Below, piece after piece: positions 36,148 to 45,545 of a DNA stretch of 64,000 nucleotides. Position numbers and translations under genes: made by a program. The notes under the pieces were generated by a model. That model worked only from the letters and a program-made list of their open reading frames with translations, was not told the origin of the DNA and made no database searches. The stretch comes from Psychroserpens algicola. Its GTDB lineage: Bacteria > Bacteroidota > Bacteroidia > Flavobacteriales > Flavobacteriaceae. Every line of letters starts with the position of its first letter. Position 1 is the stretch's first letter. The DNA lies in assembly GCF_014526325.1 (NCBI RefSeq), contig NZ_JACNMJ010000004.1:62001-126000 (forward strand), written 5' to 3'.

Positions 36148-37539
36148 ATGACACATCAAGATACAATTGTTGCATTAGCAACCGCTTCAGGTAGTGGTGC
36201 CATTGCGGTAATTAGACTTTCTGGAAATGATGCGATTACTATTGCTGAGAGCTGTTTTAAATCGGTAACACCAAATAAGTTACTCGGTAAACAGCAAACT
36301 CATACTATTCATTTAGGTCATATCGTGGAGGAAGAACGTGTTTTTGATGAAGTTTTAATTTCGGTATTTAAAAATCCAAATTCGTATACTGGCGAAGATG
36401 TGGTCGAAATTTCTTGTCATGGTAGTTTATATATTCAGCAAGAGATTATTCAATTATTTCTTCGGAAAGGTTGTCGAATGGCTAATGCAGGAGAGTTTAC
36501 TTTACGTGCTTTTTTAAACGGAAAATTAGATTTATCACAAGCTGAAGCTGTCGCCGATTTGATTGCTAGTGATAATGAAGCTTCTCATCAAGTAGCGATG
36601 CAACAAATGCGTGGTGGGTTTTCTTCGGAAATAGCTAAACTCAGAGAAGAGCTTCTTAATTTTGCTTCGCTCATAGAATTAGAATTAGATTTTGCTGAAG
36701 AAGATGTTGAGTTTGCAGATCGCTCTCAGTTTAAAGACTTGGTAGAAAGAATCACCTTTGTTTTAAAACGTTTAATCGATTCGTTTGCCGTTGGGAATGT
36801 GATAAAAAACGGAATTCCTGTTGCTATCGTTGGAGAACCAAATGTTGGTAAATCTACATTACTCAATGCTTTGCTTAATGAGGAACGCGCAATTGTTTCA
36901 GAAATTGCAGGAACCACACGTGATACGATTGAAGATGAAATTTCAATAGGCGGTATAGGTTTTCGATTTATTGACACAGCTGGAATCAGAGAAACTAAAG
37001 ATGTTGTTGAAAGTATAGGGATTAAAAAAACATTTGAAAAGATTGATCAGGCTCAGGTCGTAATCTACTTATTTGATGCCGATAAGTTTAAAGCGCAGAG
37101 TTCGACATTAAAAGTTGAATTAGAAAAAATCAAAAATAAATATCCACAAAAACCGCTTATTGTCATTGCTAATAAAATTGATAAGGTTGATGATATTTCA
37201 ATTTCTAAATTACAATCAGAGATTCCGGAAATAAAGTTATTATCAGCAAAAACGGGTTTTGGTGTAGACGAATTAACCAATTCACTGCTCAATTTAATCA
37301 ATACAGGAGCTTTGCATAATAATGAAACCATCGTCACTAACTCGAGACATTACGATGCCTTGTTAAAGGCTTTTGAGGAAGTTCAAAAAGTGAAGTATGG
37401 TTTAGAAACAGGCTTATCGGGTGATTTATTGGCTATCGATATCAGACAAGCTTTATATCATTTTGGTGAAATTACGGGAGAAATCACTAATGATGATTTG
37501 TTGGGTAATATTTTTGCTAATTTCTGTATTGGGAAATAG
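36148..37539 (+). CDS. mnmE: tRNA uridine-5-carboxymethylaminomethyl(34) synthesis GTPase
   Basis: The 463-residue GTPase works with MnmG to modify U34 of several tRNAs. The N-terminal folate-binding domain starts D-T-I-V-A-L-A-T-A-S-G; the G domain has G-E-P-N-V-G-K-S-T (about 229-237), D-T-A-G and N-K-I-D; the C-terminal end is the invariant F-C-I-G-K. All hallmarks are present, length is as usual, and the gene stands alone after a TAnnTTTG promoter. Confidence 0.97.
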   Translation: MTHQDTIVALATASGSGAIAVIRLSGNDAITIAESCFKSVTPNKLLGKQQTHTIHLGHIVEEERVFDEVLISVFKNPNSYTGEDVVEISCHGSLYIQQEIIQLFLRKGCRMANAGEFTLRAFLNGKLDLSQAEAVADLIASDNEASHQVAMQQMRGGFSSEIAKLREELLNFASLIELELDFAEEDVEFADRSQFKDLVERITFVLKRLIDSFAVGNVIKNGIPVAIVGEPNVGKSTLLNALLNEERAIVSEIAGTTRDTIEDEISIGGIGFRFIDTAGIRETKDVVESIGIKKTFEKIDQAQVVIYLFDADKFKAQSSTLKVELEKIKNKYPQKPLIVIANKIDKVDDISISKLQSEIPEIKLLSAKTGFGVDELTNSLLNLINTGALHNNETIVTNSRHYDALLKAFEEVQKVKYGLETGLSGDLLAIDIRQALYHFGEITGEITNDDLLGNIFANFCIGK

Positions 37540-37556
37540 GAGTTACCAAAGTTTTA

Positions 37557-37564
37557 TATATTTG
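37557..37564 (+). promoter_or_regulatory. Putative -7 element of the AraC-type regulator gene
   Basis: TATATTTG matches TAnnTTTG, 70 bases before the proposed TTG start at 37635. Confidence 0.4.
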
Positions 37565-37634
37565 TTTGTTAGTGAATAAGAAACAAAATAGGAGTTGCCT
37601 CGTCTTATCGGTAAATTAACTAAATTCTTGAAAA

Positions 37635-39431
37635 TTGCCAATTCCTTCTAAATCCATAGCAGTCTTACCATTTGTTAATATGAGTAGTGATGCCGACAAC
37701 GACTATTTTTGTGATGGTATAACTGAAGAAATTATTAATGCATTAACAAAAATTGAACACCTTAAAGTTATTGCGAGAACCTCATCTTTTGCTTTTAAAG
37801 GTAAAAGTATTGATATTAGGGAAATTGGTAAGCAATTAGAGGTAAATACAATTCTTGAAGGTAGCATTAAAAAATATCAGGAAAGAGTCAGAATTACAGC
37901 ACAATTAATAGATGTCGAAGATGGCACGCACTATTGGTCAAAAAGGTTTGATCGGGAATTAGTGGATATTTTTGAGTTGGAAGATGAAATTAGTCTTTTG
38001 ATTGCTGATAAAATCAGGGAAAACTTTGGTCATTTAGAATTTGGAGAGCAGCTGGCCGAACACCCAAATATTTCTACTCAAGCTTATCAAGATTTTTTAA
38101 AAGCTAAAAATTTAATTGCTCAGTTTAATAAAGATTCCATTTTAAAGGGAATTACGATCTTAAATCATATAATCGAGGAGTTTCCTAATTTTGCTCTGGC
38201 TCATGTCAATATTCATTATGCATATAATAGTATGGCAGCTGGTGGATTGATGCCCGTAAAGGAAGCTTTTGAAATTGGTGAAATTCATCTCAAAAAATCT
38301 CACCAGTTAAATGTAAACATCCCAGAAGTATATCATTCATTAGGTTGGGATGCTTTGAATAAAAAATGGGATTTTAAAACCGCTGCTTCTCATCTTAAAA
38401 AAGCATTACAATTAAAACCGGGCTATTCTGACGCGCATCAAAAATTATTTATCACATTAATTTTAGAAGGCAACCTCGAAGATGCTAATTTTCATATACT
38501 TAAAGCGTATGCATTAGACCCTCTAAATGATTTAAATAATTATTTCATGGGTTACAACGCCTACATCAATAAAGATAGAGAGGCTATTATTACGTATTTT
38601 GAAAAATGTTTTGAAATAAACAATAAATTCATTGTAGGTTATGGCATATACGCCTTAGCTCTGGCTTTCCAGAACAGGCCTTACGAAATAATTAGAGTTG
38701 CCAATAGTATCCCTGAGATGGAAGGCTCTACAATGGAGCAGTTAATTATGACAACCATCGCGAATTGTTTATTACAAGAAAACTCAAAAGTAGAAACTAA
38801 CTTAAATTCATTAACACCATTACTCAACTCCGATAGTCGAGAACGCGTTAGATTTTTCTTAATATACATTTACACTTTACTTAAGCAATATGATGATGCT
38901 TTAGACTTAATCGATGAAGGTATTATACATAAAGAGCCATTAATGACGCTCCTTAAAGTAGACCCTTTATTAAAACCTTTGCATGCTATTGAACGTTTTA
39001 ATAAGCAAATACAAACCATTTTTACTTTATCAAATCAAAGTCAGTCGAAAATAGAAGTTGTTGAAAAGCAATTGCTTTCTCAAGATCAAATAGCAGATTA
39101 TAGACAAGCAATAATGTCTTTAATGGAAGAAGATAAATGCTTTTTGGACACTGCATTATCGTTACGAACTTTAGCCAGTAAAATCAATATCCATCCTAAT
39201 CATTTGTCATGGTTGCTAAATGCGAGTTTCAAAAAAAACTTCAACGATTTTATAAATTCTTATCGCTTAGCTTATTTTAAATCTATAGCATTAAAACCAG
39301 AGTTCAAACATATAACAATACTAGGTTTGGCCTACGATAGTGGTTTTAATTCAAAAAGTGTCTTTAATACCTTTTTTAAGAAAAATGAAGGTATTACGCC
39401 AAGTAAATGGGTACAACAACACGCTAATTAG
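37635..39431 (+). CDS. TolB-like/TPR/AraC-type transcriptional regulator
   Basis: A 598-residue cytoplasmic regulator. Residues about 7-140 are the TolB-like domain found next to adenylate-cyclase-type and LuxR/AraC regulators (K-S-I-A-V-L-P-F-V-N-M-S, F-C-D-G-I-T-E-E-I-I-N-A-L, G-S-I-K-K-Y), 150-460 contain TPR-like repeats, and 500-598 are an AraC/XylS helix-turn-helix (S-L-R-T-L-A-S-K-I-N-I-H-P-N-H-L and the second H-I-T-I-L-G-L-A-Y-D-S-G-F). A TGA stands two codons upstream in frame, so TTG 37635 or the later ATG 37680 is the start; family alignment favours TTG. It probably controls the hydrolase gene that follows. A broken copy of its 5' end lies at 45.5 kb. Confidence 0.82.
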   Translation: MPIPSKSIAVLPFVNMSSDADNDYFCDGITEEIINALTKIEHLKVIARTSSFAFKGKSIDIREIGKQLEVNTILEGSIKKYQERVRITAQLIDVEDGTHYWSKRFDRELVDIFELEDEISLLIADKIRENFGHLEFGEQLAEHPNISTQAYQDFLKAKNLIAQFNKDSILKGITILNHIIEEFPNFALAHVNIHYAYNSMAAGGLMPVKEAFEIGEIHLKKSHQLNVNIPEVYHSLGWDALNKKWDFKTAASHLKKALQLKPGYSDAHQKLFITLILEGNLEDANFHILKAYALDPLNDLNNYFMGYNAYINKDREAIITYFEKCFEINNKFIVGYGIYALALAFQNRPYEIIRVANSIPEMEGSTMEQLIMTTIANCLLQENSKVETNLNSLTPLLNSDSRERVRFFLIYIYTLLKQYDDALDLIDEGIIHKEPLMTLLKVDPLLKPLHAIERFNKQIQTIFTLSNQSQSKIEVVEKQLLSQDQIADYRQAIMSLMEEDKCFLDTALSLRTLASKINIHPNHLSWLLNASFKKNFNDFINSYRLAYFKSIALKPEFKHITILGLAYDSGFNSKSVFNTFFKKNEGITPSKWVQQHAN

Positions 39432-39457
39432 GCTAACTTCTCACTTTCAATTCCGAA

Positions 39458-39481
39458 CGTTCTAAATTATAATTTAGAACG
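39458..39481. promoter_or_regulatory. 24-bp perfect palindrome, candidate operator
   Basis: CGTTCTAAAT-TATA-ATTTAGAACG reads the same on both strands (10-bp arms, 4-base centre). It lies 26 bases after the AraC-type gene and 62 bases before the hydrolase ATG. With no U-run it is more likely a protein site than a terminator. Confidence 0.45.
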
Positions 39482-39543
39482 ACTCATAACTGTTTGTACA
39501 GCAATTTTGCAGTATTAAATAATCAATTAAAAAACATATAGTT

Positions 39544-40623
39544 ATGACCACCTTACACAAACCTTTAATAGTATTTATAATAGCAACAATAATGCTTTTT
39601 GTGTCCTGTTCAAGTGATGATGATGCGCATCAACCACTAACTCAGTATACAACGATTGACAATTTATTAACCGAAATCGATTTTCAAGGCTATGCCATTG
39701 TCACTAAAAATGGAAACGACTTAGTGCGCCAAGGTTACGGATTAGCAAATCAAGGTACAGCTTTGCCTCAAGATGTTAATCTGGCTTACCGCATAGGTTC
39801 TGTTACTAAAACTTTAACAGCAGCAGCTATAATACAGCTAAAGCGTGATGGGTTAATTAGTAGTTTTAATCAAACCTTAAATGAATTTGATCCAGAATTT
39901 CCTAACGGTAGTCAAATTACTATTGCTCAGTTATTATCGCATCAATCGGGTATTCCAGATTATCAATTTGTAGTTGAAGATGCCTACGAACAAGGAGTAA
40001 CCTTGGATGAAGACGATATCTACGAAGTTATTTTAGAAATGATTTCAGAAAACGGTTTCAATTTCGTACCAGGTTCTAATAAACAATATAGCAACTCCAA
40101 TTTTCTAATCGCTGCGTTATTAATTCAAGAATTAACTCAGATGTCTTACCACGAGTATATTCAGCAAAATATCTTTAATCCGCTAGGAATGGCTGATACC
40201 TATAAAGGGACCAATGTGATCAACACTGAAACGCATGCTGAAGGTTATAAAAACGGTAGTATTAATAGTACGTACCCAATGACTATAGCTTTTGGTGTAG
40301 GTGATTTTAGTAGCACGCCGAAAGATATGGAAACTTGGACCAACGCCGTGAAGACAAACTGGTTTACAGAGACTGAAAAAGCCGACATATTTGCTGATGA
40401 TGTACCAAGCGGTTTTGTTGATTTTGGTTTAGGTTGGTTCACCACACAGGAGAGCAACACTACACTATTCTGGCATGGAGGCGATATTAATGGCTATTGG
40501 AGTATGATTGGTTTTATACCAGAATATAATGCGACCATAGTCCTGTTAAGTAATCATCAAGACGATACAGGCACACAACGTAACACGATCATTGAACAAT
40601 TATTAACAAATGCGTTTAATTAA
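39544..40623 (+). CDS. Beta-lactamase-fold serine hydrolase, lipoprotein
   Basis: The 359-residue protein has a lipoprotein signal with Cys22 (L-F-V-S-C), then a class C-type beta-lactamase fold. The S-x-x-K motif is S86-V-T-K89 in Y-R-I-G-S-V-T-K, Y-S-N is in K-Q-Y-S-N-S-N-F, and H-G-G in F-W-H-G-G-D-I is the third motif. It is probably a D-Ala-D-Ala peptidase or esterase rather than a resistance enzyme; the true substrate is unknown. It lies just downstream of the AraC-type regulator and the 24-bp palindrome. Confidence 0.88.
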   Translation: MTTLHKPLIVFIIATIMLFVSCSSDDDAHQPLTQYTTIDNLLTEIDFQGYAIVTKNGNDLVRQGYGLANQGTALPQDVNLAYRIGSVTKTLTAAAIIQLKRDGLISSFNQTLNEFDPEFPNGSQITIAQLLSHQSGIPDYQFVVEDAYEQGVTLDEDDIYEVILEMISENGFNFVPGSNKQYSNSNFLIAALLIQELTQMSYHEYIQQNIFNPLGMADTYKGTNVINTETHAEGYKNGSINSTYPMTIAFGVGDFSSTPKDMETWTNAVKTNWFTETEKADIFADDVPSGFVDFGLGWFTTQESNTTLFWHGGDINGYWSMIGFIPEYNATIVLLSNHQDDTGTQRNTIIEQLLTNAFN

Positions 40624-40646
40624 ACGGCTTAATACATTCAGAAGTA

Positions 40647-41507
40647 ATGCAACACACCAACGTTTTATTAGCAGGCGCAACAGGCTATCTGGGCAGGCAT
40701 TTATTAAAGGTTTTAATCGAAAAGCGACATCAGGTAATTGCAGTTGTTCGAAACCCGGATAAATTAATAAATACTAACGAAAGTTATTTAGAAATAAAAC
40801 AAGCCGAAGTCACAAGACCTGATACGTTAAGAGATATTTGTAAAGGCATAGATACCGTTATTTCTACCGTTGGAATTACAAGGCAAAAGGATGGATTAAC
40901 CTATATGGATGTCGATTATCAAGCAAATATAAATTTGCTCGAAGAAGCTAAAAAGGCTGGTGTAAAGCACTTTGTGTATGTATCTGCAATTAATGGAGAT
41001 AAATACCGAAACCTAAAAATCTTTGAGGCCAAGGAAAAATTTGTCGATGCTTTAAAATTTTCAGGGTTAACCTATACCATCGTAAGACCTAATGGTTTTT
41101 TTTCCGATATGAAAGATGTTTTACATATGGCTAAATCTGGTCGTGTCTATGTATTCGGATCAGGTCATCAAAAATTTAATCCTATTCACGGTGAGGATTT
41201 AGCGACAGCCATTATAGATGCATTAAACGATAAGCCTAAAGAAGTAACTATTGGTGGGCCAGATGTATTAAGTCTTAACACTATTAGTCAGCTTGTATTG
41301 ACAGCACTTAATAAGCCTGTTAAAATAGTGCATTTGCCGAATTGGTTAAGGAAATTAACGCTTTGGAGTTTAAGAACATTTACCTCTGTTAAAACCTATG
41401 GGCCGATTGAATTTTTTCTAACCTTAATGGCAAAAGACAATATAGCACCAACCTATGGCAATCATCATTTAAATGATTATTTTAGAGAAGAAGCCAAAAC
41501 TATATAA
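40647..41507 (+). CDS. Atypical SDR / NAD(P)-binding protein
   Basis: A 286-residue NmrA/TMR-like short-chain dehydrogenase-fold protein. The nucleotide site is G-A-T-G-Y-L-G-R-H (about 9-17), followed by V-V-R-N-P-D-K and D-T-V-I-S-T-V-G-I, and F-V-Y-V-S-A-I-N-G takes the place of the catalytic strand; the YxxxK pair of classical SDRs is not evident. C-terminal hydrophobic residues hint at membrane contact. It is 23 bases after the hydrolase and 18 before the acetyltransferase, so the three may be co-transcribed. Confidence 0.85.
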   Translation: MQHTNVLLAGATGYLGRHLLKVLIEKRHQVIAVVRNPDKLINTNESYLEIKQAEVTRPDTLRDICKGIDTVISTVGITRQKDGLTYMDVDYQANINLLEEAKKAGVKHFVYVSAINGDKYRNLKIFEAKEKFVDALKFSGLTYTIVRPNGFFSDMKDVLHMAKSGRVYVFGSGHQKFNPIHGEDLATAIIDALNDKPKEVTIGGPDVLSLNTISQLVLTALNKPVKIVHLPNWLRKLTLWSLRTFTSVKTYGPIEFFLTLMAKDNIAPTYGNHHLNDYFREEAKTI

Positions 41508-41525
41508 AGCATAAATAGTAATCAT

Positions 41526-42143
41526 ATGAAAATTCCAGATCCAGATACTGTGTTTCCGTTATCGCATTATAAGAACCTTTGCTTTCTGAAAAACTATATC
41601 AATAATCCTAATATTATTGTAGGGGAATATACGTATTATGATGATTTTGAAGATGTTTCAAACTTTGAAAAAAACGTAAAATATCATTTCGATTTTATAG
41701 GTGATAAACTTATTATTGGTAAATTTTGTACGATAGCTTCCAATACTACTTTTATTATGAATGGCGGCAATCATTTAACAGAAGCTGCATCAGCTTATCC
41801 GTTTGCCATCTTTGGTGGTGCTTGGGAAAATGCGATGGAAGGCAAAAGTTATCCAAGCAAAGGTGATACAGTTATCGGTAATGATGTGTGGATAGGTCAC
41901 AACGTAACTATTATGCCTGGTGTTCATATAGGTGATGGTGCTGTCATTGCAGCAAAAGCAGTCGTTACCAAAAACGTTGAGCCTTATACTGTTGTTGGAG
42001 GTAATCCTGCAAAACTCATTAAAAAGCGGTTTTCAGAAGCCATTATCATAAAACTTCTACAACTACAATGGTGGGATTGGGATATTGAGCGCATCACAAC
42101 ACATGTTGATAAACTCACTTCTAGACCTGAAGCGTTATTTTAA
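41526..42143 (+). CDS. Vat/CatB-like O-acetyltransferase
   Basis: A 205-residue left-handed beta-helix acetyltransferase of the xenobiotic group. Features are the start [16 protein letters not shown], the loop F-I-M-N-G-G-N-H with the catalytic-type histidine, hexapeptide repeats ([20 protein letters not shown]), and the C-terminal W-W-D-W. This whole pattern is that of virginiamycin-type (VatF-like) and CatB enzymes, which acetylate streptogramin A or chloramphenicol. Resistance is possible but cannot be claimed from sequence. A terminator follows. Confidence 0.85.
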   Translation: MKIPDPDTVFPLSHYKNLCFLKNYINNPNIIVGEYTYYDDFEDVSNFEKNVKYHFDFIGDKLIIGKFCTIASNTTFIMNGGNHLTEAASAYPFAIFGGAWENAMEGKSYPSKGDTVIGNDVWIGHNVTIMPGVHIGDGAVIAAKAVVTKNVEPYTVVGGNPAKLIKKRFSEAIIIKLLQLQWWDWDIERITTHVDKLTSRPEALF

Positions 42144-42168
42144 ACCAGAATTCTATAGCTCAAAACTT

Positions 42169-42200
42169 GGCTTAGCATTATACATGTTAAGCCTTTTTTT
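42169..42200 (+). terminator. Terminator of the SDR-acetyltransferase unit
   Basis: GGCTTA (42169-42174) pairs with TAAGCC (42188-42193); an inner CAT/ATG pair extends the stem. Seven T follow. Confidence 0.8.
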
Positions 42201-42354
42201 ATATTCTGTTGTTTTAAATTTCCTAAAATCAGGTATTAGTTCTGAATATCAAAAAGGTTTGAAATCATAATTCAGGACGACGAGCTTTAACTTCTGGCAT
42301 TTCTTTGCATCATCAAATTATCAATCAAAAACGAATACTTAAATACACATCAAA

Positions 42355-42999
42355 ATGAAAAAACTATTAATCATCAGCTTAACACTTTGTACGTTAAATG
42401 TTCTCGCACAACGTAATACAGAATCATTACAATCTAATGATACAGATTTCAAATACAGAATTAGCTTCCCTGCCATTATCTTAGGTAATATTGGTGAAGG
42501 CGGCAAAAGAACCAACACGCAACACATTGAATTACATGTAAAACGTGAATTAAATTCAAAAGACATCATTGGTGTGAAATTCGCTACTTGGAGATTATTT
42601 CAACCCATGGGGATTCAGTGGTGGGATGGACTTACTGACAAAATAGATTCTGAAACAGAATTTTATCCTGGGTATCTGCGCGAAACAGGTTTAGGAATTT
42701 CTTATCAGCGAATGCTATGGAAAGGACTATTCGCTTCAGTAGAAGTGTTACCACAGTACAAAACGTATTTAGACTTAAATAATAAGAAAATAGCAAACGG
42801 TTTTAAACTTTATACGTCTTATCACATTGGGTATCATTTTGCTTTTGGGAAAAAGAAACAGTTTTTTATAGAACCTCAATTTCATTGTCAAAACTGGATG
42901 ATTGACACGAATACACCAGAAGAATTTAAACAATTAGATAACAAATGGAAATCTTATTTCCTTTTTGAACCTAACCTTTATATAGGTGTAAAATTTTAA
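42355..42999 (+). CDS. Outer-membrane barrel-like protein, unknown function
   Basis: The 214-residue secreted protein (signal ends V-L-A-Q) has alternating beta-strand patterns with aromatic ends (Y-Q-R-M-L-W-K-G-L-F-A-S-V-E-V-L-P-Q, K-L-Y-T-S-Y-H-I-G-Y-H-F-A-F-G) and ends in N-L-Y-I-G-V-K-F, a typical outer-membrane terminus. It is likely an eight-strand barrel. The leader has an ATCAATCAAAAACGAA stretch like those at the duplicated leaders at 45.9 and 47.7 kb. Function unknown. Confidence 0.65.
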   Translation: MKKLLIISLTLCTLNVLAQRNTESLQSNDTDFKYRISFPAIILGNIGEGGKRTNTQHIELHVKRELNSKDIIGVKFATWRLFQPMGIQWWDGLTDKIDSETEFYPGYLRETGLGISYQRMLWKGLFASVEVLPQYKTYLDLNNKKIANGFKLYTSYHIGYHFAFGKKKQFFIEPQFHCQNWMIDTNTPEEFKQLDNKWKSYFLFEPNLYIGVKF

Positions 43000-43093
43000 T
43001 ATAGGTTGAAATAATGATTGTATTCTGCTAATGATTGTAGCAAATTTAATGTTCAAACGTCTCTATATTATATATCAATCAAAAAAATAAATT

Positions 43094-44191
43094 ATGTTTA
43101 AAAAATATCGAATAATTAAATGGATACTAAAGAGTCTAGCTGTTATTATAACGATTATCGTTATGATAGGCTTATATATAGCAAGTTTATTACCAGCTGA
43201 AGACACCACATTAATTCACAGTAAGGCAAGCGATATATCGTATATTACTAACGATGTGCCTTCTTATCGAGGTAAAATTCTCGCTGTTGTAACGAGTATA
43301 GATTCTTTAGGAACAAGCGGAAAGGGAACAGGCTACGAACTTACAGAGTTAGCAAGAGCTTATTATGTGTTTAAAGCTAATGGTTTTGACATTGATATCG
43401 CAAGTCCTTTAGGAGGGAAGCCACCTGTAGTTATAGATGATGACGATATGGGGCTTTTTGATTATGCATTTTTGAATGACTCCATTGCGCAATCCAAAAC
43501 CAATAACAGTTTGTTATTAAAAGACGTAAAACCTGAAGCCTATGAAGCTGTTTACTTTGTTGGAGGAAAAGGAGCGATGTTTGATTTTCCAAATAATAGA
43601 TTCATTAAAGCACTAATACAAGACTTTCATAAGAATGATAAAGTAATAGGCGCCGTTTGCCACGGACCTGCGGCATTGATCAATGTAACCTTAGAAAATG
43701 GGGAATCATTTTTAAAAAATAAACAAGTAAGCGGTTTTACCAATAAAGAAGAACTGTTACTAATTCCCAAAGCAGCATCCATATTTCCATTCTTATTACA
43801 AGACAAATTAATAGATCAGGGAGCTGAATTTAATGAAGGTATTATGTATCTAGAAAAAATCAGTCATGATCATAATTTAATTACAGGACAAAATCCGTGG
43901 TCAGTATGGGTGTTGGCCGAAACTATGGTAAGACAATTGGGATATACACCAAAGTCAAGAACAATAACAGCTGAAGAAAATGCTGTTAAAGTTTTATACA
44001 CTTACGCTATCAAAGGTAAAGATAAATCTAAAGAAGAAATTAAGCAGATCATTGCAGATAATAAACAATCTATTTCAAGAGAATTACTAATTAGTCATAG
44101 TGCTATTTCAGTATTACAAGGTGATTTAGGAAAATTTTACAATCTTATACGTTTAGCGTCTTATGCTAAAGACATTGAATCTAATACATAG
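43094..44191 (+). CDS. Membrane-anchored DJ-1/PfpI (Hsp31-like) protein
   Basis: A 365-residue protein with an N-terminal membrane helix (about residues 12-32), followed by a class I glutamine amidotransferase-like domain of the Hsp31/ThiJ kind. The nucleophile is C189 in G-A-V-C-H-G-P-A-A-L, preceded by the Y-F-V-G-G-K-G-A-M motif and L-A-S-P-L-G-G-K-P. The C-terminal 80 residues are a helical extension. The likely role is glyoxal or aldehyde detoxification at the membrane, but this is not proved for this branch. It is 6 bases before the second serine hydrolase, so an operon is likely. Confidence 0.85.
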   Translation: MFKKYRIIKWILKSLAVIITIIVMIGLYIASLLPAEDTTLIHSKASDISYITNDVPSYRGKILAVVTSIDSLGTSGKGTGYELTELARAYYVFKANGFDIDIASPLGGKPPVVIDDDDMGLFDYAFLNDSIAQSKTNNSLLLKDVKPEAYEAVYFVGGKGAMFDFPNNRFIKALIQDFHKNDKVIGAVCHGPAALINVTLENGESFLKNKQVSGFTNKEELLLIPKAASIFPFLLQDKLIDQGAEFNEGIMYLEKISHDHNLITGQNPWSVWVLAETMVRQLGYTPKSRTITAEENAVKVLYTYAIKGKDKSKEEIKQIIADNKQSISRELLISHSAISVLQGDLGKFYNLIRLASYAKDIESNT

Positions 44192-44197
44192 AAAATT

Positions 44198-45319
44198 ATG
44201 AGAACACTAGTGATAAGCCTATGTTTTTTGACAAACCTCCTTTTTAGCCAGCAAACTATAGAAAAGGACATTAGGAACTTGTTAAATACCGAATTAGAAA
44301 AAGATAACATTAAAAGTAGTTTGTTGCATGTATATTCTAAATCTAAAGGCATCAATATTCAGCTGGCTGAAAGTTCGAAAGACACTATAAAGACGAACAG
44401 TCCTTTTTATACGGCAAGTATAACCAAAATGCTAACAGCAACGTCTATTGGTATTTTAAAAGATCAAAAGAAGTTGAGTTTTGAAGATAAAATCCGTAAT
44501 TACCTGCCAGAGTCAATTATTAATAAGCTTCATGTCTTTCAAGGAAAAGAGTATTCAGACGTACTAACAATTGCACATTTATTGCAGCATACTTCGGGCT
44601 TGCCAGACTATTTCACAGATAGTACAATTGATGAAAGCCCAAACATCATCAATCAATTACTCATGGATACTCATAAGTCTTGGTCGGCTCAAGAAATGAT
44701 TCAGTTTACTAAAGCAAAGATGAAGCCTCATTTTGTTCCTGGAGAAGGTTATCATTATACAGATACAGAATATGTGCTTTTAGCCTTAATTACTGAAAAC
44801 ATAAGTGGTCTGCCTTTAAGTCAATTCTTTCAGAAAAATATTTTTCAACCATTAAAAATGAATGGAGCTTATGTTAATTTAAAATCATCAGCAAAGGACC
44901 ATGAATTGCCAATGGCTAAATTTTATGTTGGCGACATAGAATTATCTTCTATTCAAAGTTTAAGTGCCGATTGGGGCGGCGGAGGCCTAGTAGCAACAAC
45001 TCAAGATTTGATTAATTTTTTTGAAGCCTATAATAATGATAAAATTATACATAAGAAGACGCGTATAGCCATGCAAAATTGGGTTGATGAAACAGTAGGA
45101 ATGAAATACGGCTTCGGAATACGACAGGTAGCTATTAAAGATATATTGTCTAGTGATACAGATTTGCAACTCATTGGGCATACAGGTAGTACAGCAGCGT
45201 TCTTATGGTACTGTCCGAAATTAGATACTTATATCGCAGGAACTTTAAACCAATTAGAAGCATCAAAAGATGCGCTGAATTTGGTTTTTGAAGTGCTTAA
45301 GATTATAGAAAATAACTAG
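44198..45319 (+). CDS. Secreted beta-lactamase-fold serine hydrolase
   Basis: The 373-residue protein has a Sec signal ending L-F-S-Q-Q, then S74-I-T-K77 as the S-x-x-K motif (Y-T-A-S-I-T-K), Y-T-D-T-E-Y in the place of Y-x-N, and H-T-G-S as the KTG-like triad. So it is in the same fold group as the protein at 39.5 kb but only loosely similar. The likely chemistry is peptidase or esterase. It is coupled to the DJ-1-like gene 6 bases upstream. Confidence 0.87.
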   Translation: MRTLVISLCFLTNLLFSQQTIEKDIRNLLNTELEKDNIKSSLLHVYSKSKGINIQLAESSKDTIKTNSPFYTASITKMLTATSIGILKDQKKLSFEDKIRNYLPESIINKLHVFQGKEYSDVLTIAHLLQHTSGLPDYFTDSTIDESPNIINQLLMDTHKSWSAQEMIQFTKAKMKPHFVPGEGYHYTDTEYVLLALITENISGLPLSQFFQKNIFQPLKMNGAYVNLKSSAKDHELPMAKFYVGDIELSSIQSLSADWGGGGLVATTQDLINFFEAYNNDKIIHKKTRIAMQNWVDETVGMKYGFGIRQVAIKDILSSDTDLQLIGHTGSTAAFLWYCPKLDTYIAGTLNQLEASKDALNLVFEVLKIIENN

Positions 45320-45545
45320 TATGAACACATGTCAAAAATACACAATCAACAGATTGTTGTATAGCAGGTCATAAAATATTTGTCTGGTGTGAATAACAAA
45401 TGATTACAAATGTGATGCATTAATACTTATTCTAATCAGCACTATATCACACTTTATTTATAAATCGTGAAACAAAACAGAGAATCACCCATCTAAGTAA
45501 TAGTCGTCATAAATTTTTAAAGTTGTTAATTCGTTCAAAATTCAC
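45320..45545. other. Gene-free stretch before the regulator fragment
   Basis: AT-rich sequence after the serine hydrolase gene. Both strands have many stops and I see no terminator, RNA or repeat. With the two features that follow it forms a 600-base gap without an intact gene. Confidence 0.5.

Noticed and set aside
42085-42270. 61-codon plus-strand frame after the acetyltransferase
   Set aside because: It starts inside the acetyltransferase in another frame and runs through its terminator.
39544-45319. Beta-lactam resistance genes
   Set aside because: The S-x-x-K/Y-x-N/H-G-G or H-T-G patterns fit the wide peptidase/esterase group of this fold; nothing points to a true beta-lactamase.
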